Source: CALDTK01 sp965215115 (GTDB lineage: Bacteria; Bacteroidota; Bacteroidia; Chitinophagales; Saprospiraceae). Taken from it: a stretch of DNA of 64,000 nt. The DNA lies in contig OZ244050.1 in assembly GCA_965215115.1 (NCBI GenBank), positions 5,183,587 to 5,247,586 on the forward strand. The letters run 5' to 3'. Shown here piece by piece: positions 55,759 to 64,000 of this stretch. The notes below the pieces were generated by a model. That model was given only the letters and a program-made list of their open reading frames with translations, had not been told where the DNA came from and searched no databases. Position numbers and translations under genes: made by a program. How positions within the stretch are numbered: the first letter of the stretch is position 1; each line of letters starts with the position of its first letter.

Positions 55759-58383
55759 CTAGCCCTTCGGCAGCAGGCTTTCGGCCATCGCGACGGCCTC
55801 GCCGAGTTTGTCGCTGCGCGTCCCGCCCGCCGAGGCGAAGAAGGCCTGCCCGCCGCCGCCGCCGCCGATGTGGGCCGCGAGCGACTTCACCATCTTGCCC
55901 GCGTGAAACGCAGGGTCGTCGGTGAGGGACCGCGAGATAGCGACCAGCAATTGGGGCTTGTCGTTGCTCACCAGACCCAGCACGATCACGGCGGGCGAAA
56001 GCTGGTCTTCTAGTTGAAAGGCGAGCGACTTCGCGGCCTTCGCGTCCTCAATCTGGAGTTCGGCGGCCACGAAACGGAAGCCATCCATCTGTTTGGCGCC
56101 GGCCACGAGGTCTTTGGCGGCCTGGTTGGCCTGCTCCTGGTGAAGGCGCTCGACTTCCTTGCGGGCGGCGCGCAGCTCCTCCTGGAGGGTATCGACCTGC
56201 GCGACGAGGTCGGCGGGATTCTTCAGGTTGCTGCGCAGGGTCGCGAGCGTGGCGAGCTGTTCGGCGACGTAGCGGTCGGCGCCCCCGGCGGTGAGGGCCT
56301 CGATGCGCCGGATCCCCGCGGCGACGGCCCCCTCGGAGATGATCTTGAAGAGCCCTATGGCGCCGGTGTTCGCGACGTGCGTCCCGCCGCACAGCTCGCG
56401 CGAGAAGCCCGGATCGAAGGTGATCATGCGGACCGTGTCGCCGTACTTCTCCCCGAAGAGCATCGTGGCCCCGGCGGCCTCGGCCTCGGCGATCGGGATC
56501 GAGCGCGCCTCCTGCAGGGGGATCATCTCGCGGATGCGCGCGTTGACGATCGATTCGACGACCGCGAGCTCCTCGTCGCCGACCTTTGAAAAGTGACTGA
56601 AGTCGAAGCGCAGGTAGTCCCCGTTGACGAGGCTCCCGCGCTGCTGGACGTGGTCGCCGAGCACCTCGCGGAGCGCCGCCTGCAGCAGGTGCGTGGCCGT
56701 GTGGTTGCGCTCGGTGCGGCCGCGCAACGGTGCGTCGACGGTAGCCGTGACCGGCGCGGCGGGTTTTGCCGGAAGGCGCCCCACCGTCAGCACGATCAGC
56801 TCATTCTCCCGGGTGGTGTCGAGCACGGGGATCGTCTCGTCGCCAATCACCAGCGTGCCGCGGTCCCCGACCTGGCCGCCGCCCTCCGCGTAGAAGGGTG
56901 ACTCGGAGAGGACCACCTGTTGAATCTCGCCCTTCTTGGTCGTCAGGGTGCGGAAGCGCAGGATGCGCACGTCCGAGCGCTCGAGGTGGTCGTAGCCGAC
57001 GAAAGTGGTCTGCCCGTCCGCGACGACGGTCCAGTCGCCGACGGTGCGTTCGCCGGCGGCGCGGCTGCGGGTCTTCTGCGCTTCGAGGGCCTGCTCGAAG
57101 CCGACCATGTCCACGTCGATCCCGCGTTCGGCGGCGACGAGCTGCGTGAGGTCGATCGGGAAGCCGAACGTATCGTAGAGCTCGAAGGCGCTCTCGCCGT
57201 CGATGTTGCCGGCTTTCGCCAAAACGTCCAGGCGCTCCAGTCCGCTGGACAGGGTCCGCAAAAATCCGCGCTCCTCCTCGAGCACGACGCGCGTGACGAA
57301 CGCCCGCTGCTGATCCAGGACCGGGAAGACGTCCTTGAACTGGTCGGCGAGGGCGTCGACGAGCAGGTACAACAGCGGCTCCCGCCGGTCGAGGAAACTG
57401 TAGTAGTAGCGCACGGCCCGGCGGAGGATGCGGCGGATCACGTAGCCGGCCCCGGCGTTGGCCGGGAGGCTCCCGTCGGCCACGGCGAAGCACACCGCGC
57501 GTAGGTGGTCGGCCACGACGCGCATGGCGACGTCACTCATCGAGGCGTCGTCGTAGCGGTTGGTGTAGGTTTTGCCGCTCAGGCGCTCCACCTCCGCGAT
57601 GAGGCCGCTGAACACGGAGGTCTCGTAGTTGCTGGTCTTCCCCTCGATCGCCATGCAGAGGCGCTCGAAGCCCATGCCGGTGTCGACGTGGCGCGCGGGC
57701 AGGGGCTCCAGCGAGCCGTCGGCGCGGCGGTTGAACTGCATGAAGACCAGGTTCCAGATCTCGACCACCTGCGGGTGGTCGGCGTTGACGAGTTCGCGGC
57801 CATTGACCGCGGCCCGCTCCCCGGCCGAACGCAGGTCGATGTGGATCTCGGAGCAGGGCCCGCACGGTCCGGACTCCCCCATCTCCCAGAAGTTGTCCTT
57901 CTTGTCGAAACGCAGGATCCGGTCTTCGGCGACGAACTGGCGCCAGAGCGCGGCGGACTCGTCGTCGGCGGCGAGGTCGTCGGCGGCGTCCCCGGCGAAG
58001 ACGCTCACGTAGATGCGGTCCTCGTCGAGTCCGAGGCGGTCGGTGAGCAGCTCCCAGGCCCAGGCGATGGCCTCGGCCTTGAAGTAGTCCCCGAAGCTCC
58101 AGTTGCCGAGCATCTCGAAGAGCGTGTGGTGGTAGGAGTCGCGGCCGACCTCCTCGAGGTCGTTGTGCTTGCCGCTCACCCGCAGGCAGCGCTGCGTGTC
58201 GGCGACCCGGGGGACGGCGGGGGCCTTGGTGCCGAGGAAGTAGTCCTTGAAGGGGGCCATGCCCGAGTTGACGAACAGCAGCGTGGGGTCGTCCTTGGAG
58301 ACGAGCGGTGCCGAATCGACGATGCGGTGCTGCTTGTCGCGGAAGAACTCGAGGAAGTGCTGGCGGATCTCGGGGGCGGTCAT
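55759..58383 (-). CDS. alaS: Alanyl-tRNA synthetase
   Basis: 874 residues. Catalytic domain begins MTAPEIRQHFLEFFRDKQH with FVNSGMAPFKDYFLG near 47; editing domain with HTATHLLQAALREVLG near 570 and CGGTHVANTGAIGLFKI near 667; C-terminal glycine-rich tail AAHIGGGGGGQAFFAS. The ATG at 58383 is the family start; 20 more codons upstream are open. Two inverted element copies encode VLAKA (387-391) and LPAK (536-540). Confidence 0.96.
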   Translation of the reverse strand: MTAPEIRQHFLEFFRDKQHRIVDSAPLVSKDDPTLLFVNSGMAPFKDYFLGTKAPAVPRVADTQRCLRVSGKHNDLEEVGRDSYHHTLFEMLGNWSFGDYFKAEAIAWAWELLTDRLGLDEDRIYVSVFAGDAADDLAADDESAALWRQFVAEDRILRFDKKDNFWEMGESGPCGPCSEIHIDLRSAGERAAVNGRELVNADHPQVVEIWNLVFMQFNRRADGSLEPLPARHVDTGMGFERLCMAIEGKTSNYETSVFSGLIAEVERLSGKTYTNRYDDASMSDVAMRVVADHLRAVCFAVADGSLPANAGAGYVIRRILRRAVRYYYSFLDRREPLLYLLVDALADQFKDVFPVLDQQRAFVTRVVLEEERGFLRTLSSGLERLDVLAKAGNIDGESAFELYDTFGFPIDLTQLVAAERGIDVDMVGFEQALEAQKTRSRAAGERTVGDWTVVADGQTTFVGYDHLERSDVRILRFRTLTTKKGEIQQVVLSESPFYAEGGGQVGDRGTLVIGDETIPVLDTTRENELIVLTVGRLPAKPAAPVTATVDAPLRGRTERNHTATHLLQAALREVLGDHVQQRGSLVNGDYLRFDFSHFSKVGDEELAVVESIVNARIREMIPLQEARSIPIAEAEAAGATMLFGEKYGDTVRMITFDPGFSRELCGGTHVANTGAIGLFKIISEGAVAAGIRRIEALTAGGADRYVAEQLATLATLRSNLKNPADLVAQVDTLQEELRAARKEVERLHQEQANQAAKDLVAGAKQMDGFRFVAAELQIEDAKAAKSLAFQLEDQLSPAVIVLGLVSNDKPQLLVAISRSLTDDPAFHAGKMVKSLAAHIGGGGGGQAFFASAGGTRSDKLGEAVAMAESLLPKG
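56763..56777 (+). repeat. GTTTT-minihairpin element, GCC stem and GGAA loop
   Basis: GTTTTGCCGGAAGGC; encodes LPAK in the alaS editing region. Inverted partner 433 bp away. Confidence 0.85.
57211..57225 (-). repeat. GTTTT-minihairpin element, canonical form
   Basis: Plus strand GGCTTTCGCCAAAAC; encodes VLAKA in alaS. Confidence 0.9.
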
Positions 58384-58738
58384 ACGCGAAACGAACGGCT
58401 GGTAAACGGCGCGCGAAGGTAGCCCGGGGCGGGGCTGCGTCACGGCGATACGGTGCGGCCCGCGACCAAATTGTTGCGAGCCGCCGATGGGGTCCGAAAC
58501 TTTATGCGCTGGCCACGGGTACGGCGGCCGTTCGGCGGTGGTAGGGCTGGAGCGCCCGTAAATACTGGCACCTCGACTACCCTTGGCTCGCCTTACATAC
58601 TAATTTCGAGTAATATCAAGCCTCATAAAAAAGCTTTCGGTCTAACATTTGCTTTATGATCTAAATCGGGTACATTCGCGGCCACCCCACCTTCGCGGGG
58701 GACCCAGGTTATCGAAATCGCCTAAAACATCAACCCAT
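58384..58738. other. Divergent promoter region of alaS and the M23 peptidase gene
   Basis: 355 bp without a gene. Near alaS, CGAAGGTA (58414-58421) gives TACCTTCG on the minus strand. The middle (about 58560-58680) is notably A+T-richer than the surroundings. Confidence 0.6.
58649..58678 (+). promoter_or_regulatory. Promoter of the M23 peptidase gene, -33/-7 type
   Basis: TTG (58649-58651), 19-nt spacer, TACATTCG (58671-58678), 60 nt before the ATG. One change from the TAnnTTTG consensus. Confidence 0.6.
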
Positions 58739-59716
58739 ATGCAGCAACCACCCAAGTTCGTGTACAACGAACAGACGCTGCAATACGAGAGATTTCGCCT
58801 CCCCGTCAAGGTCCGGGCCTTCCGATCGCTCCTCTTCCTCGTCGTGTCGGTGGCCTGTGGCTTCGGGATCAGCGAGTACAAGGACGCGGTGTTCCCCTCC
58901 GAGCGCGAAGAGGCGCTCCGGGCGGAGGTCGGCTACCTCGAGGCCCGCTTCGCGTACCTCAACGAGGAGTTGGCCACGATGAGTAAGGTCCTCGAGAACG
59001 TCCAGGAGCGCGACGCGAGCGCCCACCGGATGGTGTTCGGGATGAACCCCATCGACGGCCACGTGTGGGAGGGCGGCGTCGGCGGTAGCGCCCGCACGGC
59101 CGTCCGCGGCACGAGCGAAGCCATCATCGAAGACGCCGAGCGCCGCGCCGACAAGCTCAAGCGCCAGCTCGTCCTACAGAGCAAGAGCCTCGACACCATC
59201 ACCGCGATGGCCAAGGACCGCGAGACGATGCTCGCGTCGATGCCGTCGATCAAGCCCGTGCGCTCGGACAAGCTCGCCAAGAGTATCCGAATGTTGTCCG
59301 GGTTCGGGATGCGCGTGCACCCGATCTACAAGCGGGCCAAGATGCACACCGGGCTCGACTTCACCGCCCCGCAGGGGACACCCGTCCAGGCCACCGGCGA
59401 CGCCGTCGTCGAGACCGTCGTCACCGATCAGTCGGGCTACGGCCTCCACATCGTCCTCAACCACGGCTACGGCTACCGCACGCTCTACGGCCACCTCAGC
59501 AAGACCATCGTCAGGCAGGGCCAGAAGATCAAGCGCGGCGAGGTGATCGGCATGGTCGGCAGCACGGGCACCAGCACCGGGCCGCACCTCCACTACGAGG
59601 TGATCAACCGCGGCAACAAGGTGGACCCGATCCACTACTGCATGGACGGCTTGTCGCCGCAGGAGTACCAAGACCTGGTGAACGACGCGGCGGCGGCGAA
59701 CCAGAGCTTCGATTAA
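58739..59716 (+). CDS. M23-family metallopeptidase (murein endopeptidase-like)
   Basis: 325 residues. One N-terminal membrane helix (residues about 22-42), a coiled stretch (about 55-160) and a LytM/M23 domain: FGMRVHPIYKRAKMHTGLDF near residue 190 with HxxxD zinc ligands, GYRTLYGHLSKTIV near 245, and STGPHLHYEVI near 282 with the HxH ligands. Likely cleaves peptidoglycan cross-bridges from the periplasmic face of the inner membrane. ATG 58739 is used; an open extension of 30 codons overlaps the promoter. Confidence 0.92.
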   Translation: MQQPPKFVYNEQTLQYERFRLPVKVRAFRSLLFLVVSVACGFGISEYKDAVFPSEREEALRAEVGYLEARFAYLNEELATMSKVLENVQERDASAHRMVFGMNPIDGHVWEGGVGGSARTAVRGTSEAIIEDAERRADKLKRQLVLQSKSLDTITAMAKDRETMLASMPSIKPVRSDKLAKSIRMLSGFGMRVHPIYKRAKMHTGLDFTAPQGTPVQATGDAVVETVVTDQSGYGLHIVLNHGYGYRTLYGHLSKTIVRQGQKIKRGEVIGMVGSTGTSTGPHLHYEVINRGNKVDPIHYCMDGLSPQEYQDLVNDAAAANQSFD

Positions 59717-59830
59717 GGACCTTCGAACCGCTACGCTGGCGGCTGCGCATGGCCGGAGCCGGATTCAGCGGGCCGTGAGGTCCGCGTTCTGCGGTAGCCG
59801 GTTTGGCGTCGCGGAGCGCAGCGACAGACG

Positions 59831-59892
59831 CCGGGCCGGCTCACTCACGCCGCGCCGGCTTACTGACTCACGCCGCGCCGGCTTACTCACGC
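59831..59892. repeat. GCCGGCTTACTCACGCC-type direct repeats
   Basis: Three GCCGCGCCGGCTTACT-like units with small changes in the gap after the M23 gene. They end at the stop codon of the ABC ATPase. Confidence 0.7.
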
Positions 59893-60531
59893 CACCACCT
59901 CCGGCCGCCAGGCAACCGCCCCGATGCGGTCCGACCCCTCCGCAAAATCCCGCTCCTCGTTGCTGGCGACGATCAACGTCCGCTCGCCTACCCAATCCTC
60001 CAGCAATCGTCGGTACCAGTCGACGCCCTCCGCGTCCAGGTTGCTCGTGGGCTCGTCTAAGAATACTACGGAGGCCTCGGTCGCCATCGCGAGGAGGAGT
60101 TTCAGCCGCTGTTTCATCCCCGAACTATAGCTCGCCACTGTCTGGCGGCGGATGCCCCGGGTCCACGCGACGCGGTTCCACAAGTCCGCGGGCAACAGGT
60201 TTTGGCGAAAGCCGCGTAGGCGCTCGTGTAGGACAACGAGTTCATCGCCCGAGAGCTCCTCGATGAGTTCGACGTACGGCCCGGTTAGGCTCACGCGTCG
60301 GTAGACGTCGTCGAGGTCGAGGCGGTGGCCACTTTCGTGAAAACTTACCGTGCCCTCACTCGGGAGCAGGTGTCCGCACAGGAGTTTGACGAGTGTCGAC
60401 TTGCCCGAACCGTTGGGGCCGAGGATGGCGGTGTGACTGCCGGCCTCGAAGACGTACGAGAAGTCGCGGACGATGTCGCGGCGGGTGAAGCGTTTGTACA
60501 GACCGCGCGCCTCAATCCTCAACGGTCGCAT
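59887..60531 (-). CDS. ABC transporter ATP-binding protein
   Basis: 214 residues, one ATPase domain. Walker A GPNGSGKST near residue 39, signature YSSGMKQRLKL near 130, Walker B VVFLDEPTSNLD near 152. Short size and sequence recall the ATPases of CcmA type; the permease is not in this window. The gene begins 20 bp inside lpxA. Two inverted element copies sit between Walker A and the signature: one encodes SFHES (residues 63-68), the other GFRQN (107-110). Confidence 0.88.
   Translation of the reverse strand: MRPLRIEARGLYKRFTRRDIVRDFSYVFEAGSHTAILGPNGSGKSTLVKLLCGHLLPSEGTVSFHESGHRLDLDDVYRRVSLTGPYVELIEELSGDELVVLHERLRGFRQNLLPADLWNRVAWTRGIRRQTVASYSSGMKQRLKLLLAMATEASVVFLDEPTSNLDAEGVDWYRRLLEDWVGERTLIVASNEERDFAEGSDRIGAVAWRPEVVA
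60199..60213 (+). repeat. GTTTT-minihairpin element, canonical form
   Basis: GTTTTGGCGAAAGCC; encodes GFRQN in the ABC ATPase. Inverted partner 116 bp away. Confidence 0.9.
60330..60344 (-). repeat. GTTTT-minihairpin element, CAC stem
   Basis: Plus strand CACTTTCGTGAAAAC; other strand GTTTT, stem CAC/GTG, loop GAAA. Compensated stem with an A-T/T-A pair in the middle. Encodes FHES in the ABC ATPase. Confidence 0.8.
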
Positions 60532-61309
60532 CTTGCTTGGGGCCGCGGATGATGCCGCGCGTGGACGCCCCGACGAAGTCGACGATCTCGCGGGTGATCT
60601 CGGGATCGGTGGCGTCGAGTTCGATGGCCTCGAGGGCGTCGGCGCGGGAGAGCCCGGAGCCGAAGAGGTGCTTGTAGGCATTCTCCATGACGAGCATCTG
60701 GTCGCGCGTGAAGCCGCGGCGCAGCAGGCCGATACGATTGATCCCCATGTACTGGCCCGGGTCGCGGGCCACGGTCGCGAAGGGCGGCACGTCCTTGCGG
60801 ACGATGGTCCCGCCGGCGACCATGACGTGGGCCCCGACCTTGACGAACTGCACGATGCCGGTCATGCCGCCGATCACGGCGTGGTAGCCGATCTCGACGT
60901 GGCCGGCGAGGTTGACGTTGTTGGCGAGCACGACTTTGTCGTCGACGAGGCAGTCGTGGGCCACGTGCACGTAGGCCATCAGGAGGCAGTCGCTGCCGAT
61001 GCGGGTCGTCCCGGCGGCGGCCGTGCCACGGTTGAGGGTGCAGTGCTCGCGCACGGTGGTGCGGTCGCCGATGACGAGCGTGGAGTACTCCCCGACGAAC
61101 TTGAGGTCCTGTGGCTCGGCCCCGATGACGGCCCCCGGGTAGATGACGCACCCGTTGCCGAGTCGGCTGCCCCGCATCACGACCGCGCCCGGGTGCAGGA
61201 CGCAATCCTTCCCGATGACGACGTCGTCCTCGACCGTGACGAAGGCCGCGATACGGGTGCCCTTGCCGATCTGCGCCGCGGGGTCGATATTTGATAAAGG
61301 GTGGATCAT
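60512..61309 (-). CDS. lpxA: UDP-N-acetylglucosamine O-acyltransferase
   Basis: 265 residues. Left-handed beta-helix hexapeptide repeats (IGKGTRIAAFVTVEDDVVIG ...), HVAHDCLVDDKVVLANN near residue 118 with the catalytic His, and the C-terminal helical domain YMGINRIGLLRRGFT near 188. First acylation step of lipid A. Overlaps the fabZ end of the preceding gene by 4 bp (ATGA). Confidence 0.96.
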   Translation of the reverse strand: MIHPLSNIDPAAQIGKGTRIAAFVTVEDDVVIGKDCVLHPGAVVMRGSRLGNGCVIYPGAVIGAEPQDLKFVGEYSTLVIGDRTTVREHCTLNRGTAAAGTTRIGSDCLLMAYVHVAHDCLVDDKVVLANNVNLAGHVEIGYHAVIGGMTGIVQFVKVGAHVMVAGGTIVRKDVPPFATVARDPGQYMGINRIGLLRRGFTRDQMLVMENAYKHLFGSGLSRADALEAIELDATDPEITREIVDFVGASTRGIIRGPKQDATVED

Positions 61310-62703
61310 GCGGTCGTCGGGCGCTTAACGATTTGGGCGGTGAGCTCACCCTCGGAGACAACGGTATTCCCGACGTAGGCCGTGCCCTGCATGTGGCAGA
61401 TCCCCCGGCGGATGGGACTGAGGAGTTCCATCTTGAGGATGAGCGTGTCTCCCGGTCGGACCATACCTCGGAACTTACAGTTGTCGATCTTGATGAAGTA
61501 CATATCCCACTGGCCTGGGTCGCCGGTGATGCTGAGGGCCAATATACCCCCGGTTTGCGCAAGGGCTTCGACCTGGAGGACGCCGGGGAAGACGGGGTTG
61601 TTCGGGAAGTGCCCCTGGAAGAGTTGCTCGTTGAAGGTGATGCTCTTGATACCGACCACGGTCTTGTCCGTGAGCTCGATCACCTTGTCGACCAGCAGCA
61701 TCGGGAAGCGGTGCGGGAGGTAGCCCATGATGGCGGTCGTGTCGAGCACGGGGGCTTGGTTCGGATCGTAGCGCGGGATGCCCCGGAGCTTGCGCTGCTC
61801 CTTGAGCTCGGCCTTGATCCGTTTTGCGAAAGCGGTATTGACGGCGTGGCCGGGCTTGCGGGCGACGATCTTGCCCTTGATCGGACTGCCGACCAGCACC
61901 AGGTCCCCGATCACGTCGAGGAGCTTGTGGCGCGCGGGCTCGTTCTGGAACTTGAGCTTGGTGGTGTTGAGCACCCCGAAGCTGTCGACCTTGACGTCGT
62001 CGCGACCGAGTCGCGCCCCGAGGGTAGCGAGTTCGGAAGGGGTCACCTCCCGCTCGGCGATGACGATGGCGTTGTCGAGCGACCCCCCTTTAATGAGGTC
62101 TTGACTGAGCAGTTTCTCGATCTCGTGGAGGAACACGAACGTGCGCGAGTGCGCGATCTCACCGCCGTAGTCGCTCAGGTCGTTCATGGTCGCGTACTGC
62201 GGCCCGAGGACCTTGGAGTTGAAGTCGATCATGGTCGTGACCTCGAACTCGTCGGCGGGCATGGCGACGATCTCGGCGCCGGTGAGCTCGTCGCGGTACT
62301 CGATCGGGTACTCGACCTCGAAGTACTCGCGCTCGGCGTCCTGCTCGATGAAGCCGACCTCTTCGAAGGCGTCGAAGAACGGTCCGGCCGAGCCGTCGAG
62401 GATCGGGACCTCGGGGCCGTCGAGGGTGATCAGCACGTTGTCGACCTGGTGGCCGGCCAGGGCGCTGAGGGCGTGCTCGACGGTGGCCACGTGGGCCTCG
62501 CCCCGGGCGAGGGTCGTGCCGCGGTTCGTAGCCACGACCAGGGAGACATCGGCGGGGATGATGGGCTCGCCCTCGAGGTCGACGCGCTGGAACTTGATGC
62601 CGTGGTTGGCGTCGGCGGGGTGGAACTCGATGGTGACGTGTTTGCCGGTGTGGAGGCCGATGCCACTCAGTGTCACCTTAGCCGCCAGGGTGTGCTGTCG
62701 CAT
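61306..62703 (-). CDS. lpxC/fabZ: Bifunctional LpxC-FabZ: UDP-3-O-acyl-GlcNAc deacetylase and 3-hydroxyacyl-ACP dehydratase
   Basis: 465 residues. LpxC part (1-310): GIGLHTGKHV near 15, TVEHALSALAG near 74, HSRTFVFLHEIE near 190 and the zinc/catalytic FQNEPARHKLLDVIGDL near 255. FabZ part (320-465): LPHRFPMLLVDKVIEL with active-site His near 332, FNEQLFQGHFPNNPVFPGVL near 360. This fusion is a hallmark of Bacteroidota. A short-stem element (61821) encodes FAKR in the linker. TATCTTCG lies 9 nt before the ATG. Confidence 0.96.
   Translation of the reverse strand: MRQHTLAAKVTLSGIGLHTGKHVTIEFHPADANHGIKFQRVDLEGEPIIPADVSLVVATNRGTTLARGEAHVATVEHALSALAGHQVDNVLITLDGPEVPILDGSAGPFFDAFEEVGFIEQDAEREYFEVEYPIEYRDELTGAEIVAMPADEFEVTTMIDFNSKVLGPQYATMNDLSDYGGEIAHSRTFVFLHEIEKLLSQDLIKGGSLDNAIVIAEREVTPSELATLGARLGRDDVKVDSFGVLNTTKLKFQNEPARHKLLDVIGDLVLVGSPIKGKIVARKPGHAVNTAFAKRIKAELKEQRKLRGIPRYDPNQAPVLDTTAIMGYLPHRFPMLLVDKVIELTDKTVVGIKSITFNEQLFQGHFPNNPVFPGVLQVEALAQTGGILALSITGDPGQWDMYFIKIDNCKFRGMVRPGDTLILKMELLSPIRRGICHMQGTAYVGNTVVSEGELTAQIVKRPTTA
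61821..61833 (+). repeat. GTTTT-minihairpin element, 2-bp stem
   Basis: GTTTTGCGAAAGC: the minimal form, stem GC/GC with loop GAAA, at the domain junction of lpxC/fabZ. Confidence 0.55.
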
Positions 62704-62712
62704 AAATGGCGG

Positions 62713-62720
62713 CGAAGATA
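62713..62720 (-). promoter_or_regulatory. lpxC/fabZ -7-like box
   Basis: TATCTTCG on the minus strand, one change from TAnnTTTG, 9 nt before the ATG; gives the lpx genes a start independent of lpxD. Confidence 0.45.
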
Positions 62721-62785
62721 TGTGGCGGGGGGTAGTGCGGAGCCCCGGTGCGTCGTCGCGGACTCGGCTTGGCCGCGGTCGCGGC

Positions 62786-63847
62786 TCAGTAGCTGTCGGC
62801 CAGGCGCTCCTGCAACTCCCGCAACTCCCGCTCCAGGTTGCGTACGCGCTGCTGCAGCTTATCGACGTTGCGAATGTTCGCCTGGTCCTTGGCCCATTCC
62901 CGGAAGGGCTTCGCGGGGCTGCCGAAGACCTTTTGCCCGGGCACGGCGAGCGAATCCTTGATGCCGCTCTGCGCGGCGATCTCGACGTCGTCGGCGATGT
63001 GGATGTGGCCCGCAGTCCCGACCTGGCCGCCCATCGTGACGCGCTTCCCGATGCGCGCGGAGCCCGCGATCCCGACCTGGGCCGCGGCGGCGGAGTGCTC
63101 GTCGATGGTGACGTTGTGGGCCACCATGACGAGGTTGTCGAGCTTGACGCCGCGGCGCAGCACGGTCGAGCCCATGACGGCCCGGTCCACGGTGGCGCAG
63201 GCGCCGACCTCGACGTCGTCCTCGAGGATGACGTTGCCGATGTGCTGGATGCGCGTCCACGCGCCGGTCGCCGGGTCGCGGGTGTGCCCGAAGCCATCCG
63301 CCCCGACCACGGCATTGGCGAGGAGGCGGACGCGGTGGCCGATGAGGCAACCGTGGAGCAGTCGCGCGCCTGTTTGCAGGAGGCAGTCCTCGCCGGTGCG
63401 GGCGCCGCTGCCGACGAAGGCGTGGGGCTCGAGGATCGTGCGGGCGCCGACCACGGCTCCCTTCCCGACGTAGACGAAGGCCCCGACGTGGGCGTCGGGG
63501 GCGACCGTGGCGCCCGCGTCGACCACGGCACTCGGGTGGACCCCCGAGCTAGGCCTGGGCAACTGCGCAGCGTAGAGTTCGAGCAGTCGCGAGGTGGCCA
63601 CCTGTACGTTGGGCACCTTGATCAGCGCCGCGCGGATGGCCCCCTCGGGGACGAAGGTGGCCGGTACCAACAGCGCCGTGGCGTCGGAGGCATACGCGAA
63701 GCTCCCGTACTTCAGGGGGTTCGATAAGAACGCCAACTCGCCCTCGCGGGCATCCTCGATGCGGCCGATGCCGACGAGCCGACCGCTCCCCTCCCCGACG
63801 ACCTCCCCGCCGAGCATCTCGGCTACCTGCGCTACGGTGAACTCCAT
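62786..63847 (-). CDS. lpxD: UDP-3-O-acylglucosamine N-acyltransferase
   Basis: 353 residues. N-terminal uridine-binding domain (MEFTVAQVAEMLGGEVVG), hexapeptide-repeat beta-helix (ANAVVGADGFGHT near 213, MVAHNVTIDEHSA near 256 with the catalytic His) and a C-terminal helix (LQQRVRNLERELRELQERL). Third lipid A step. The order lpxD, lpxC/fabZ, lpxA, ABC ATPase reads in one direction. The frame extends 38 codons upstream, across the divergent hemC start, so the family ATG at 63847 is used. Confidence 0.96.
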   Translation of the reverse strand: MEFTVAQVAEMLGGEVVGEGSGRLVGIGRIEDAREGELAFLSNPLKYGSFAYASDATALLVPATFVPEGAIRAALIKVPNVQVATSRLLELYAAQLPRPSSGVHPSAVVDAGATVAPDAHVGAFVYVGKGAVVGARTILEPHAFVGSGARTGEDCLLQTGARLLHGCLIGHRVRLLANAVVGADGFGHTRDPATGAWTRIQHIGNVILEDDVEVGACATVDRAVMGSTVLRRGVKLDNLVMVAHNVTIDEHSAAAAQVGIAGSARIGKRVTMGGQVGTAGHIHIADDVEIAAQSGIKDSLAVPGQKVFGSPAKPFREWAKDQANIRNVDKLQQRVRNLERELRELQERLADSY

Positions 63848-63882
63848 TCGGGCGTGAATGTAAGGTGACGCGGCACACCCGC

Positions 63883-63890
63883 TACCTTCG
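63883..63890 (+). promoter_or_regulatory. hemC -7-like box
   Basis: TACCTTCG, 5 nt before the hemC ATG, within a 48-bp divergent region shared with lpxD. Confidence 0.5.
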
Positions 63891-63895
63891 CCGTC

Positions 63896-64000
63896 ATGTC
63901 CACCGAACACACGGTCCGCATCGGGACCCGCGGCAGCGACCTCGCCCTCTGGCAGGCGCACTTCCTCCAGGCCGAACTCGCCAAGCTCGATCGCGCCAGT
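63896..64000 (+). CDS. hemC: Hydroxymethylbilane synthase, N-terminal part
   Basis: First 35 codons only; runs off the window. VRIGTRGSDLALWQAHFLQAEL is the characteristic N-terminus of HemC, which links four porphobilinogen units in tetrapyrrole synthesis. Divergent from lpxD. Confidence 0.9.
   Translation, partial: MSTEHTVRIGTRGSDLALWQAHFLQAELAKLDRAS

Noticed and set aside
57569..57584. GTTTTGCCGCTCAGGC in alaS as a copy
   Set aside because: Five-base loop GCTCA does not fit the GNAA rule.

Overview
The window is high-GC chromosomal DNA from a Bacteroidota bacterium, most likely of the Saprospiria/Lewinella type. Evidence: a type IX secretion (T9SS) sorting domain and GEVED domains on the first protein, a gliding-motility-associated C-terminal domain on another, the LpxC-FabZ fusion typical of the phylum, TAnnTTTG-type -7 boxes close to start codons, and no clear Shine-Dalgarno sites. 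No phage, plasmid, insertion-sequence transposase or CRISPR array was seen. Most of the window is core genome.

Layout. 0-13 kb: a secreted CotH-like protein (5' cut), der, dTDP-rhamnose genes rfbC and rfbD, a large gliding-type surface protein, ribE and a PQQ-type dehydrogenase lipoprotein. 12.5-20 kb: a broken Gfo/Idh oxidoreductase, yjbQ, an NmrA-like gene, an OmpA-family protein, an aquaglyceroporin facing an arsenate reductase, a FkbM methyltransferase and a small lipoprotein. 20.5-36.6 kb, all on the minus strand: rpsU, xerC, two hpf paralogues, tRNA-Thr/Tyr/Gly/Thr, tuf, tRNA-Trp, secE, nusG, rplKAJL, rpoB, rpoC, the classical transcription/translation cluster. 36.8-40 kb: pdxJ, a CPBP protease, cdsA and psd. 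40.5-43.5 kb: a LytS-like kinase and a LytTR regulator with a small double-glycine-leader peptide gene between them. 43.5-50 kb: a K+ channel, a DoxX-like protein, an FAD protein, kdsA, a beta-barrel protein and a SPOR protein. 50-64 kb: hemL, a hybrid propeller kinase, alaS, an M23 peptidase, then lpxD, lpxC/fabZ, lpxA and an ABC ATPase, with hemC starting at the right edge.

The most unusual feature is a 15-bp dispersed element present 33 times in strict form, about one per 2 kb, in genes and between them. Read on one strand it is GTTTT followed by a mini-hairpin: a 3-bp stem closed by C-G and a GNAA (GNRA-type) tetraloop. Outer stem pairs change in a compensated way (GG/CC, GC/GC, TG/CA, CG/CG, CA/TG, GT/AC), and loop position 2 takes all four bases. 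Apart from one tandem duplicate, the ten strict pairs lying within 450 bp of each other are all inverted. One 37-bp inverted pair sits exactly where a pseudogene loses its frame. I know of no described element with these properties; it behaves like a structure-recognised genomic signal or a REP-like element. In the feature list its strand is the one that reads GTTTT.

Intergenic regions also carry simple repeats: CAGTTCT-type heptamers forming long hairpins, GGGTCTA heptamers, CACCCAGG/CACCCAAG octamers and GATGGGTG-type repeats.
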